Below, piece by piece: positions 24,351-35,636 of a DNA stretch of 64,000 bases. The stretch's first letter is position 1; every line of letters begins with the position of its first letter. The translations under genes were made by a program, and so were the position numbers. A model generated the notes under the pieces. The model worked only from the letters and a program-made list of their open reading frames with translations, had not been told where the DNA came from and made no database searches. Source of the DNA: Polytrichum commune (lineage: Eukaryota > Streptophyta > Polytrichopsida > Polytrichales > Polytrichaceae); the NCBI GenBank assembly GCA_950295325.1, contig OX485805.1, positions 23,113,501 through 23,177,500 of the forward strand. The letters run 5' to 3'.

Positions 24351-24703
24351 ACTTGGACCGGCTCCACCTTTTCCACCAATGAGAGTGCTCCAAGTGTAAT
24401 TGGTCACGGGCTCTCAGTCTCATGGGTGAAGTGGCCCTAAGATTGCACGGATTGACCTCACGTGACTTGGAACTGAGGACCCCGTGAACAGGCCCTAAGA
24501 TATAAGAAGTGAGCGGGGTGAGTCAGACTTGGACCGGCTCCACCTTTTCCACCAATGAGAGTGCTCCAAGTGTAATTGGTCACGGGCTCTCAGTCTCATG
24601 TGTGAAGTGGCCCTGAGATTGCACCGATTGACCTCACGTGACTTAGGACTGAGGACCCCTGTGAACAGGCCCTAAGATATAAGAAGTGAGCGGGGTGAGT
24701 CAG
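24351..24703 (+). repeat. Near-perfect tandem duplication, unit 176 bp
   Basis: Units 24351-24526 and 24527-24703 both begin ACTTGGACCGGCTCCACC and end GAGCGGGGTGAGTCAG. Only a handful of bases differ, so the duplication is recent. Within each unit, GAAGTGGCCCTAAG or CTGAG and GTGAACAGGCCCTAAG resemble Tourist-like MITE ends. Confidence 0.9.
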
Positions 24704-24831
24704 GGCCATGCATGATCATGAGCCCATCGTGAGGAGCTGGGGAACAGTGGATTTGGTGCTCATTTCATTCCCTTTTCTGTGCCGCTGCCACTGCTGCTTG
24801 CCTGTTATCTTATATGTTTGTTAGTCATGGT

Positions 24832-25732
24832 CAGTGATCGGGGAGATTTTTGGGCATACTAATCGGTTGAGATCCTAGTGTGTTTGCAAGTCCAACCGGT
24901 TACATGTTGTTGACATCCTCCAGTTTTTCCTTTATTAAATTGGGGTATATTCTTCTATAAATTCCTCTAAAATGATCGGTAATTCTCCTACAGTCTTGAA
25001 CTTCAACCGGTTATTCCTCAAACTCAACTGGTTCACCTATAACTAACTGCCGGTTCTCCCCATCATAGTTACTGATGGAGCTGTGGGATCAACCTCAAGA
25101 TTAGCTCCTTCCCGTTGTCAACGCATCCAAAGTTGGGTGATTGGGGAGATTTTTGGTCACAGTCGGTTGAGATCCTAGTGTTGGCAAGTCCAACCGCTTA
25201 CATGTTGACATCCTCTGGTTTTTCCTTTATTAAATTAGGGGTATATTCTTCTATAAATTCCTCTAAAATGATCGGTAATTCTCCTGCAGTCTTGAACTTC
25301 AACCGGGTTATTTCTCAAACTCAACCGGTTCACCTATAACTAACTGCCGGTTCTCCCCGATCATAGGTCATGGTCAAGTCGTTCACCATGGATGGAATCA
25401 ATATGCGAGACTCCTCACCCAGCTTTGGATGCGCTGACAAGGGGAAGGAGCTAGCCTCGAGATTGATCCCACAGACTCCATCAGTAACTATGATCGGGGA
25501 GAACCGGCAGTTAGTTATAGGTGAACCGGTTGAGTTTGAGAAATGACCGGTTGAAGTTCAAGACTTCAGGAGAATTACCGATCATTTTAGAGGAATCTAT
25601 AGAAGAATATACCTTGATTTAGTAGAGGAAAAACTGGAGGATGTCATCAACATGTAACCGATTGGACTTGCAAACACACTAGGATCTCAACCGATTAGTA
25701 TGCCCAAAAATCTCCCCAATCACTGCTGATCA
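24832..25732. repeat. Large inverted repeat of R2 units with an extra direct copy inside
   Basis: The left arm (24832-25140) is an R2 unit plus a 75-bp joiner. The right arm (25415-25732) is the reverse complement of both, in mirrored order. Between them (25141-25412) lies another R2 unit in direct orientation. Shared text includes GGGGAGATTTTTGG, AAGTCCAACCG.TTACATG, TCTAAAATGATCGGTAATTC, AACTAACTGCCGGTTCTCCC, and in the joiner CATCCAAAG.TGGGTGA. This is a foldback structure with arms of about 310 bp. Confidence 0.85.
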
Positions 25733-27049
25733 TCAGTAGAGTAAGTGTAGCTATGGTTACAGCCTATGTGTGTGAGATAAGTACTGCCGGCGTTTATTAA
25801 ACGGTGTAAGCTAAGGAGTACGGTTTGCTGCTCCAGTGTCCAACAAACAGTCCAAGTGAACGCCAATCATAACCTGCAAAACTGGCAGGGGCGGGGGACC
25901 ACACTATCTTACACAACTAGAGTAGGCATACTTATTTCCATTAACTTCAGCAATTTTGCATATGTGTGGTACGTGTGTGATATTGGGGTGAGTTTTTACA
26001 CGTCTGGAAATCACTATCACAATGTTTAACCAAAAAAAGGACAATTTATTGGCTCTCTCTGTAGGACGAAGACTATGCATCAACTTCTTCGTTTCAAGAG
26101 CAAATTTCCTAACCACTTTGTGTTCACACTTGGACGTTACTTGTTCTTGTTATTTTTGGTCCACTTTATTTAATGTGGATGTTAACTATAGTTTGTATAT
26201 AAGTGCTCCCTCAAATGCATTGAAAGAAATCTAGTTAACTATAGTTATTCCGGTAGTTCTTGATTATTTATTTTAAAAATTTCGGGTGATAAATGAGTAG
26301 CTTCAATCTTTGACCCGTATTTGAGAAGAAGGTGCACAAAATCCAAGAAAGGTTTGGTATAGTGAATAGCCATGAATTGGCATGAGCAAAGTGGACAACT
26401 ACAATTATAGTCTTTCATAATAAAGAACAGAGCCTCACGGTTCTACCGTTTTCTTTATTTTTAATTTGAAATTACTGCAAATTTTCAAAGGCAAGATTTC
26501 CTTTCAACTCGTATTCACTACACATGTCAATTTATTTATGATAATTAGGAGACGAAAACGTGAGTGAAATTAATAGGTGTCCTTTTCAAGGAACTTAAAT
26601 ATGTGTCCTTTTAACTTACTTTTTCCATCACGTCAAATGTGATGGTTACATGTGTGATTCTTCATGAAGTTGTCTCCATCACGTTAGAAATGACAACTAC
26701 GTGTGTGTAACTTCAAGACTTTAGGGGACTCTACGTATTTAGTTTTGGGAGGATATCAGAAATGGGTATGTGTGCTCTATCTCAGCGCATGAGTCACCCT
26801 GCTAACCATGTGAAACTAAGTGGACATAGGATAATTATTAGTAAGGTATGTGTCATGTTATGGACACTTCTAGCTTCGTATACTTCTTCGGCTATTGAAC
26901 CATATTGGGAATTGTCTCATCTTGTCAGCAATTGTGAATCATGTCAATTATTATTGCAAGTTTTGGAAAGCGAACTTGAGATGCAAAAGTCATACAAGTA
27001 CGAGGGAACATAGCATGTGATATTAAGGTTAAGATTTTACATTAGAGTC
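25733..27049. other. Intergenic, no gene seen
   Basis: AT-rich, with no coding or RNA gene signal. A repeated CATCACGT(C/T)A...GTGATGG patch (26625-26690) could form a small hairpin. Confidence 0.45.
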
Positions 27050-27562
27050 TAGATCCAATGTTTGAAGAAATGAAATGTCCTTAATGTTGTATATAAAGTA
27101 TGTGATATATATTTGGGAGTTTTATTAATTAAGGGGTCCTCATGCAAGCACCACCAAAAGGGACCGTGCTCAAATAAGCCTCAACTACAACTCATAGAGC
27201 CTCCTCGAATAACCATGCTTGGTTCTCACTTTGCTAATAATAAAAAGAGGAACCGTGCTTCTCCGTTGACCGCAATATTGCAATATTGATCACAAGCACT
27301 CCCCAATTGAGCATTGTATAGCTACTTTGTTTAGCCTTCTTCCATGTGTGACTTCAATGCACCAAGTGTGGGGATCTTGGAAACCCTACCATGGAGCTTA
27401 AAGATGCACCAAAAACTTCCTCAATATCAAGTTCCTTTCAAGCTTAGATTGTGTTGCGATTTGGATATAGTCGTCCTCGTATTATGTGATGGATCAAACA
27501 AACCCCTCAACGCATTGCCTACATCCAATTAGTTTCCTCGTACTCATGCTACGAGGCATCTT
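27050..27562. repeat. Dispersed repeat R9, copy 1
   Basis: About 510 bp homologous in the same orientation to 37436-37978. Shared blocks are GATCCAATGTTTGAAGAAA, AACCATGCTTGGTTCTCAC, GCATTGTATAGCTACTTTGT, TCAAGCTTAGATTGTGTTG, GATTTGGATATAGTCGTCCT and GCTACGAGGC. Nature unknown; no intact frame is shared by both copies. Confidence 0.8.
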
Positions 27563-29082
27563 ATGTATTCACAATAAGTGTGACTATCTTGAGTAAGAAA
27601 AAAAATGTCATGATACACCCGAGAACCTTTTGATGCATTCACAACAAGCCATGGGAGCCAACCATTTAAGTCCTTTCAACTTAAACCATAGGAAGTTTTG
27701 ACTCTATTTGATCCTTGAGTGATTTGCGATACCAGAATATTATGGAAATTAATGACATGGACGAATTATTGTGGTCGATAATACCCATGTAAAATTGCAA
27801 ACATTTGACATAAATTTATTGTTAAAAAAAATCTCACCTAGACTCACTATGAAGTCCAAAATAGGTTTGACTATCTTATGTCTTCATTCATCGTATATAA
27901 GTAGGATGAAAAACTGCATACATGATAAAGATGGTCAAACAAACAACCCCTTTGTATAACAATATTAAGAGAGGGAGAGAGAAAAAAAAATCCATTCGAC
28001 TCTTTAATCCAAGTAGAGGCCATGGCGAGTGTGTTTCTATGAATTCTTAGTGGAACCGGTCATTTACAACCGACATTTGTCCTCGTGTTAGATTTTAAAT
28101 TCATATACCTATCTCCATGTTGTATTATGCCTAGCATGCACACCCTAACTATTTTTCAACCCCATGTTTGGTACATATCATTCACCATGAACTAGCTCTC
28201 TCCCATATTCAACATTGAATATGGGTGCAAGAGGATCTTCATGGTAAATTACCATGATAATTCTCATTTTATTCCATGATCCATATTACAAGCTTGGAAG
28301 GCTCAATGTTGTAATGTGACCACCAACATAAATACCCCAACGGTGCATCGACAAGTAACATAATTTCTTCAACACGGCCACATTCTTATGTGGACTCAGA
28401 GAATAATAACTTAATGTAGTTCTTGACTAAAAATGATGACATTCTTGGAAATCAAGAATTTTAAATTCAATTTGAGAATTGCTAGGTGAGGCAACCACAA
28501 TTGGATTATGACATAGATGGGTGATGATGAAAAATGTTATGAGCGAGTAAATTGTCATTGATTTCTGAAGATATTGTTACAACTACTTGTTTTAGCACCA
28601 CTAAATGACATTGTCCCGAGTTAGAGAACATAAAGTTCATAACACATACCAAGGATTGGAAATAAAAACGTGTCTCCAAATCTTGGACAATTGTCAAAAT
28701 AACTATAGTCAACTAATTGTTTTCAATACATTTTAGGGAACAATTATAGTTAACTAGGAAAATTCAAACAACTATAGGTAACTAGAAAAAAAAATGAGAC
28801 CATATTCAAAAACAATTGTAGTTAGCTAGAAAAATTTCAAACAACTGATCGTTCCATACTGAAGACTATTGCTTGATCAAAGATGTTGAATGAATGTGTG
28901 TGTGTGTGGTGAAGAAGTGTCAAGTAGCTAGGATGGTTGATGGTAAGAACGAGTTTGATCGGTAAGTGTAAATACGAAAAACAACTAGATTGCAAGTGAA
29001 GCAATTAATTACGAGCATGGATCGGTAGACTAATATCGTGGATCGATCGAGTGTTGGTGCAGGAGGAGGATGACTTGGTTGA
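27563..29082. other. Intergenic, no gene seen
   Basis: Between 28690 and 28850 the motif AACTATAGTTAACTAG recurs four times in slightly altered form, with about 40-50 bp between copies. Nothing else recognised. Confidence 0.45.
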
Positions 29083-29210
29083 GTTAGGGCTAGTTTCCAT
29101 GTAGACTACTCGTCCACTAGATTCTAGTGAAATGGTCGAGTCAACCTCATGGAATCTACATTTCCATAGAATCTAGTGGGCGAGCGGTCTACATGGAATC
29201 TAACCCTTAA
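29083..29210. mobile_element. Small palindromic MITE, about 128 bp
   Basis: The left arm GTTAGGGCTAGTTTCCATGT...CCACTAGATTCTA pairs with the right arm TAGAATCTAGTGG...ACATGGAATCTAACCCTTAA. Imperfect inverted ends of about 45 bp surround a short centre. Confidence 0.65.
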
Positions 29211-29829
29211 TGTGCAATGGGATTAAGTTATATAGTAGCCAACTAGGTTGCGCTCAACTTTAGTTAACTACACTTTTTGGGCAAGTCAAATCAAGAACAA
29301 CTATAATTACGAAAGGTGACTAGGTAACGAATAGTTGAATTAGTTGTTTAGTCGTCCAAGGTTTGCATGTCTCCCTATTCGACAGTCGATTCCTCCCAAT
29401 TAAACATACTAGAATAGTTCAAAATCCTCAACCCTTATTCACGGGTTACGTTGGCTTAAAATATGCATATTTGGACTTCACAATAGTAATCAACTTCTTC
29501 ACCACCTCGGTAGGTGTTATGAACTTTCACCCAAGTCCAAGGATGACTCATCACAAGGCCTCTCATGAAACACACATTTCCTTGATTTCAATTAATAATA
29601 AAAATTAACTAATTATTTATTTTTAATTTTAAAAATCCAACCTGGCTGGCAATCCCATATATATTGCAGAAACCATGGAATATCGAACTCCAAGATGGAG
29701 TCTCATCATAAAATTTCAGTATTATAGGCACTTCAGTCGATGCATCTCGGGTCGTGTATTGGGAAGATGCCTCCACATTCCAGTAGTTTAATTTTTTTGA
29801 ATATGGGCGTGTTTGTATGTGAATACACA

Positions 29830-30108
29830 GGTTCAGCCACACTATTTACGGTATGCAGTGTCACATGTATAATACACGGATCATCCCAATTAGTGCGTGT
29901 TACTATTCAGAGTTACGCCGTGCTACGACTATTTAATGAGAATGTGATATTTTATCAAGCAAAGCCATTAGTGTTCTACAATGTCCAAACAACCTATTGA
30001 ACTTTTTGTTAGTTAAAATTTAAACTATTGAGTAAGACATTATTGCTTTGCATAACTCCGAATAGTAGCACACACTAATTGGTATAAACAGTGTAGTGTC
30101 TCTTACCC
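29830..30108. mobile_element. Palindromic MITE, family R7
   Basis: The left arm includes CCAATTAGTGCGTGTTACTA and CAGAGTTACGCCGTGCTACG. The right arm holds the reverse-complement partners TTGCATAACTCCGAATAGTA and CACACTAATTGG. A short insertion (ACATGTATAATACACGG) interrupts the left arm. Confidence 0.7.
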
Positions 30109-31396
30109 TATTTTGATGCGTATGTTGGGTTACACTAATGATCAACAACTTCGCCATTAGAGTCACCTCGTGCACTTGGCGGTCAAGAGCGCTTACTAAC
30201 AACTTGGCATGAGCGTGTTCAAAAATGTTTCGAGGTGTATGCCTATGTTACATATTGGGTCTACGAGTTGATCAAAATGTGCACAAATGACACTTGACAT
30301 TAGTATGCTTAAGAATATCTTCATTTTCATGTATTAAAATGTAACCACATGACATTTGCCATTAGTTTGTCTTCCTATTGCATACTAAAACGCAAACTAT
30401 TGTCTCCAGTATCCCAATGTGCTATACACTAAAGGTCATAATGCAAATACTTTCACTCAAGAAAGTTACTTATGTTGACGAGTAGTATTGTATTGGCAAT
30501 TAGTGGATGTGACACTTCAAGTCCATACTTGTTGGCACCTAGTTTAGGCCCTTCAAAAGCAGTGTCCTCCCCCTTGGTAGGTGTTGTGAACATTCACCCA
30601 CATGAAATCCTAAGTCCATATAAGTTGCAAGTTCTACACTTTGACATTTAAATTGTCTTCAAAATTTTCACTTGAATCTCGACAAACAATGGAGAGAATA
30701 GAACAAAGTATGTGGGGTCTTTTTGTGGTCACCTTTCCTACTTAGACCCTTATGACCAAGTGGTATATGAGAAGGTGTGTGATTGAATATGGAGACCAAA
30801 AAGAGATATGTTACAATGAGATTGGACTATTGTAGTACATGGGCAAGCTGTACAACAAAAAGTCACACATTAATGAATAAAAAATAAAAAAACAATTGTC
30901 ACATTCAAAGTTCCTTGATGTCACAAAATCATCTTTTAATAAATAGACTCCACCAAAAATAAAAAATAAAAATCACAAATAATATAATCAATACCAAACT
31001 TGCCCATGTTCTACAGTATGTGCACAAAGTGTATTAACCACTGAAGTGATTGTAGGCTTGACAGGGAATACCATTTTTATTTTATTTTTTAAAAAGAAAT
31101 TGGTGGTGGGGGGGGGGGGTATGTGATTTTTGGATGCATATTTGACATCTTCACTTTGGAGTCTTCTAACTTTTTGCATTTCTACTCCACTTACGAAACT
31201 TGAATAATAATATTGTTATTTGTAATTGTTGCTAACCAAATCAGTTTACATGTGTCACAAGCCGATCCAATAGTCAAAAACGTTTGTGCAGTTAAAAGTG
31301 TCCACGAAGGGTTGCATACCCTACATGATGCCTTTGTACAAGATGTGTGTGCCTTAAGTGGCTACTCTCCTTAATCCAACACCTTTATTTGTGTGG
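30109..31396. other. Intergenic, no gene seen
   Basis: AT-rich; a run of 12 G lies at 31108-31119. No coding evidence. Confidence 0.45.
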
Positions 31397-31398
31397 TA

Positions 31399-32382
31399 CA
31401 GTCAAGACTCTATAAATGTTACAGGTCGGGAATAGCAAAAAAATAACATATGTAGAATTCTAACAAGTAACACTTATAGAATTCATACCGATGATTAATA
31501 ACATTTATAGAATAACACTTAAAATTTTCTGAAAATGAAGAAGATAACGTTTTATAAAAATAAAAAACGAAAGTACAAATGATAATACATAATTCAACTA
31601 AACTAATTGAAAGAAATAATCTATGTAGTGGTAACTTGACTAGATTCTTCCAACTAAACTAACCAAAAGAAAGAGTTTATAGTAGTATGATGAGAAGCTT
31701 CCAAATGATGAGATGAAACTTCCTTTTGGAGTCCTTGAATGCTCTTGATGTGTGATAGGGCATCATTTGGTCTTTATTCAAAGCATTTCTTCAAAGTATC
31801 TAGAGAACGCTCAGCAACACTAAATCCTACAACTTCTTCTACCACATCAACCATAACCTCATCAACATCGATTTCTTGATGTTATGAGGAATACATATCC
31901 AAAAACTCCTCATCGGTAGGTTCATAGGGGTTGTTTAAATCAAACTCCGTCTCATACTTGAGGTATTCATGAGCATTCATCACATCACCCACCTCACTAT
32001 CAGATGACAACAATGTCAGTTGAAGAAGTAGAGTAGCAACTTCATCAACCTCTACCAATCGCCTAGCTTCCTCTATCTCCCTCTCAATAAAGATCAAAAG
32101 AACACCCGTGTGCCTCCAACAATTTTGAATTGTTCGCAAAGAATATGGGATAAATGTGATTACATGTTTAAAATTTATGCTCTCGTATATTATTACCTTG
32201 ATTTTCTCAAAATTAACACTTATAGAGGTGCAATTAACAAAGAAGGGAGTAGAGCATCTTATAACACTTAACACATAACACTCACTAGTCTTACTGATTG
32301 TGTTTTTGTAGGGGAGTAAAATTTTGTTAACATATATGAAATTATAACGCTTATAAGGGTAACACTTATAGAGTCTTGACTA
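31399..32382 (-). mobile_element. Non-autonomous pogo/Tigger-type DNA transposon
   Basis: Ends are inverted repeats: CAGTCAAGACTCTATAAATG then TTAC on the left, GTAAC then ACTTATAGAGTCTTGACTA on the right. They match at about 22 of 24 positions. TA flanks both sides (31397-31398 and 32383-32384), as expected for Tc1/mariner/pogo. Inside, on the - strand, lies a decayed transposase C-terminus. Short internal copies of AACACTTATAGA occur near both ends. Confidence 0.85.
31700..32200 (-). pseudogene. Decayed Tigger/pogo transposase C-terminus
   Basis: Reading on the - strand, the frame gives TIQNCWRHTGVL, then VEVDEVATLLLQL, MNAHEYL and PTDEEFLDMY, followed after an in-frame stop (31882-31884) by VDEVMVDVVEEV and SVAERSLDTLKKCFE, then a second stop (31774-31776) and further matching residues. 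This order fits the region after the DDE domain in Tigger/jerky-type transposases (TI.NC..H.GI, DEE..D.V, a Leu-rich end). The catalytic DDE part and DNA-binding part are absent. Confidence 0.75.
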
Positions 32383-32384
32383 TA

Positions 32385-32810
32385 TAAAGTAGAAATATCA
32401 TAACCCGTTAACCACCCTCTAGCCGTGTACTAGACCGCCGTCATATTGGTAAAGCGTCATTTCTAAAACCGATTATGGCTCGGCGGCAACTTTAATGCGT
32501 GTACACTTAGTGTAGCCAACGGGGGTCAAGTGTTAATGTACTCATGAGGTAACTGATTTAGGCGATGTTTTGTATGGAAATGTGGATTACCGTGTTTGGT
32601 GTAGGGAGAATCTAGTGAATGAGTAGGGGTTTGGACAACTTTCCACTTCGAAAAATTGTAGCATTTTTTGTATAGGGTAGAAAAAATATGAAACAACTTG
32701 CATTCTTCATGAATCCTTCTCATCTATCTTGGAAAATTATCTCATGATTGTCATACCAGCTCTTCAATGCGTATCACCTTGTTTTCATGGGTTATGGTAT
32801 TTCTACCTTA
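32385..32810 (+). mobile_element. 426-bp MITE, family R6, copy 1
   Basis: Ends TAAAGTAGAAATATCATAAC and GGTTATGGTATTTCTACCTTA form inverted repeats of about 21 bp. It sits two bases from the pogo element. A second copy in opposite orientation lies at 35637-36046. Confidence 0.7.
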
Positions 32811-32879
32811 TGGGATGGCTTCTAGTTACGAACTGACTGGATTTTGCACTCTGGACCAACCATTCTATAGTCAATAGTC

Positions 32880-33139
32880 AGGAAGGGCCTATGTGAGCAC
32901 CTCGAGAGAAAGAGAACCTTCACTTTGACCTACTACAACTTTTGCATGTCAACTCCGATTAATAAACTTGAATTGATAATCTTCACGATTTGCAATTGCT
33001 AACCGGAGGAACCAGTTCCTAGTCCAATCCAACGATCACAAATGTATGTGGAATTGTTAGTGCCCACAACGGGACCATGTATATTAACAACTTTGTTATA
33101 GGCCCGATAATGAACATGGTTATGAGGGCCTATGCGATT

Positions 33140-33178
<39 letters not shown>

Positions 33179-33430
33179 AGTTTGACCTACTCATATTACT
33201 ATTGCATATCAATTACGGCCACGGTTGTCCTACGAACAGACACTTTATTCACTCCGGTCCCTAGTAGGGACCGGAGTTCTTCTTCTTCTGCATATCAATT
33301 ACTCTTATGGAACCTAAAATGACAAACATCTTGATTCACAATTGCTAGTTGAACAAAGCTAAACTCCAGTATGCATGCAATGGTCAGAAGTGTATGTGGA
33401 TTTGGAAGTGCCCACAATAGGATGACATAT
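32880..33430 (+). repeat. Diverged tandem duplication carrying a LINE micro-insertion
   Basis: Units of about 32885-33065 and 33140-33425 share GAGAGA, TTTGACCTACT, TTGCAT.TCAA, CAATTGCTA and TGTATGTGGA.TT...AGTGCCCACAA. The second unit holds a long (GA)n tract (33142-33175) and the 72-bp insertion at 33217-33288. Confidence 0.65.
33217..33288 (+). mobile_element. 72-bp micro-copy of a LINE 3' end
   Basis: The insert is flanked by a perfect 14-bp duplication TGCATATCAATTAC (33203-33216 and 33289-33302). Its order is ACGAACAGACACTTTATTCA, a 27-base palindromic hairpin (33251-33277), then (TTC)n at the end. The LINE at 56811-61869 ends, in its own sense, with ACGAACAGACACTTCATTCA, a hairpin of different sequence, then AGTTTCTTCTCTTC. 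I infer an extremely 5'-truncated retroposition from a related LINE, or a SINE sharing that tail. Confidence 0.75.
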
Positions 33431-33544
33431 CTTTAAGTACAATTACAGTCCATACACATTGTTCTACACAAGCTCATGAACTTGGATTGCTTCCATAATT
33501 CTCATTCAATTTTTGAAAAGTAAGGTAAGCAAACCTACTATGGT

Positions 33545-33640
33545 TAGTTATCCCAAATGAGTGTGATCCTAAGAACAAACACCAAAAAGACATGTTCAAA
33601 ACTTGTTAACCACTCTAGACTCTATAGTCAACATAAGGTT
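33545..33640 (-). repeat. Interspersed repeat R1, inverted fragment
   Basis: The reverse complement reads TATGTTGACTATAGAGTCTA, GAACATGTCTTTTTGGTGTT and TGTTCTTAGGATC, matching R1 in order. Confidence 0.55.
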
Positions 33641-33714
33641 GGGGAGGGGCAAGCAATGTGATCGAATTATGGCTCCATGACCATCACCTTTGGAACCTTT
33701 GTTATCTAAATTCA

Positions 33715-34070
33715 GGGCGAGCTCCAAAATTCTACGTGATTGAACCCAACTTCTCCATCCACACTTGCAAATCAACCAAAATGAAGAGTTAAAGAATCGG
33801 AGTTGTAATTCATCATGAAAATGGAAGCAACCAACATGGTAAGAGTTGTCTACCTTAAGGACAAGTTCTACCGTATCATCGTCATATGACTTCGGGGCAA
33901 GCTCCAAATTTCCATGTGATTGAACCCAACTTCTCCATCCACACTTGTTGATCAACCAAAATGAAGAGTTAGCGAATTGGAGTTGTAATTCATCATGAAC
34001 ATGGAAGCGACCAAACCTGGTAAGAGCTGTCTACCGTAAGGACAAGTTTCTACCGTATCATCGCATGCTC
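33715..34070 (+). repeat. Tandem duplication, unit 180 bp
   Basis: Copies begin at about 33715 and 33895. Both contain GATTGAACCCAACTTCTCC, AACCAAAATGAAGAGTTA, GGAGTTGTAATTCATCATGA and TCTACCGTATCATCG. Mostly identical. Confidence 0.85.
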
Positions 34071-34139
34071 TTCACGAGCGAGTCTCTTTTCCTTCCTTCC
34101 TTCCAGTTCCACCCAATTTTGTTTTCTAAGGGCCGCTTT

Positions 34140-34657
34140 ACACCTAGATGCCGGGCCAATTCCTTCAGGCTGATTGTATGAAATTTAAGCCCTTCTTGGG
34201 TTGGAGACCGGCCTCAACTACACATTACAATAAGATTATAATGGGGGTCGATTTTCCCATATGTAAAGGCCTTAGGGCCAAGAAGCTAGGCCGATTCAAT
34301 AAATATAGCATAATCCAACGGATCTAGCATAATCTAGCATAGAGCCATTCACATTTCCGCATAATTCAACGGATATAGTTCACTAAAAAAGGTCATATTT
34401 TATTAAAAAAGTTTATTGAAATATGACATTGGCCCCGAGGCCAAGAATTGGCCCTCCATTTTGGGTGCACCCAATTCAACGAGCTCGGGCCGTGTTAGAC
34501 CATGCATTTTTTGATCAAAAAATTCATACCATCAAACCGACCCGACCTCTGGGTGTGAAGGGGTTGGGGCCGATTTCAGCTTGTTGGCCAATCACAAGTG
34601 AGGATTTCAAGCCTCTTACACAACAAAGTGGCCCGGCCTCTAGGTGTAAAGCGGCCC
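34140..34657 (+). mobile_element. Tourist-like MITE, copy 1 (518 bp)
   Basis: Begins GGGCCGCTTTACACCTAGAT and ends TCTAGGTGTAAAGCGGCCC, a terminal inverted repeat of about 30 bp. Flanks are TAA on the left and TTA on the right, so a duplication is not exact here. No coding capacity. Confidence 0.8.
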
Positions 34658-34748
34658 TTAGTAGAATCCAAACAACTTAAGCAACGACACTAGTGAGGGC
34701 AACACGAGGGGTGCAGAAGGGTGGCACAAGCGCCACCAGATTAACTTA

Positions 34749-35282
34749 GGGCCGCTTTACACCTAGAGCCCGGGCCAATTCATTGTGTAAGAGGCTTGAA
34801 ATCCTCACTTGTGATTGGTCAAAAGGTTGAAATCAGCCCCAACCCCTTTACACCTAGAGGCCGGGCCGATTTGGTGGTACGATTTTTTCAATTGAAAAAT
34901 GCATGGTATGACACGGCCCGAGCTCATTGAATTGGGTGCACCCAAAATGGAGGGCCAATTCTTGGCCTCGGGGCCAATGTCATATTTCAATAAAGAAATA
35001 TTTTCATAATAAAATATGATTTTTTAGCGAACCATATCCATTGGATTATGTGGGAATATGAACGGCTTTATGCTATATTATGCTAGATCCGTTGAATTAT
35101 GCTAGACTTATTGAATCGGCTTAGCTTCTTGACCCTAAGGCCTTTACATATGGGAAAATTGACCCCCATGATATTCTTATTATAATGTGTAGTTGAGGCC
35201 AACCTCCAACCCAAAAGGGGCTGAAATTTCATGTAATCGGCCTCAAGGGGAATTGGCCCGGCCTCTCAGTGTAAAGCAGCCC
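34749..35282 (-). mobile_element. Tourist-like MITE, copy 2 (534 bp), opposite orientation
   Basis: Begins GGGCCGCTTTACACCTAGAG and ends CTCAGTGTAAAGCAGCCC, with TTA directly on both sides (34746-34748 and 35283-35285), as in PIF/Harbinger insertions. Its interior is largely the reverse complement of copy 1: CACTTGTGATTGG, CCAATTCTTGGCCTCGGGGC, ATAATGTGTAGTTGAGGCC. Confidence 0.85.
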
Positions 35283-35636
35283 TTATTAGTTAACCAGCGG
35301 CAGCATGCAGCAACTTCTTCAGTACTGGAGGCTAGTGCAGGCTGCCGATCCCAGTGTCAGGCCTGGAACCAATACCCTTCAGTACACATAAATCTATAGG
35401 CATAGTGTACTCCTCCTCTACTTGAATAACTACCTTTGACATTTTCATTTTCAACTCCTGGCCTGCACCTACGCCTCTCCTTTATTGTATTGGTTACTTA
35501 CCTGCCTGCCTGCCTGGTCAGTCTGGAATATATACAGTCACTCTGGATGTGTGTCCCAGTGCATTGCATACCAGAGTTTAACCTTTCCGTACTCCCCCCA
35601 GTTCAGTTTGTTTCTTAAACCTAAGTTTCCAACAGC
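35283..35636. other. Short unique stretch
   Basis: Nothing recognised; CTGC/CTGG-rich patches near 35500-35520. Confidence 0.4.
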
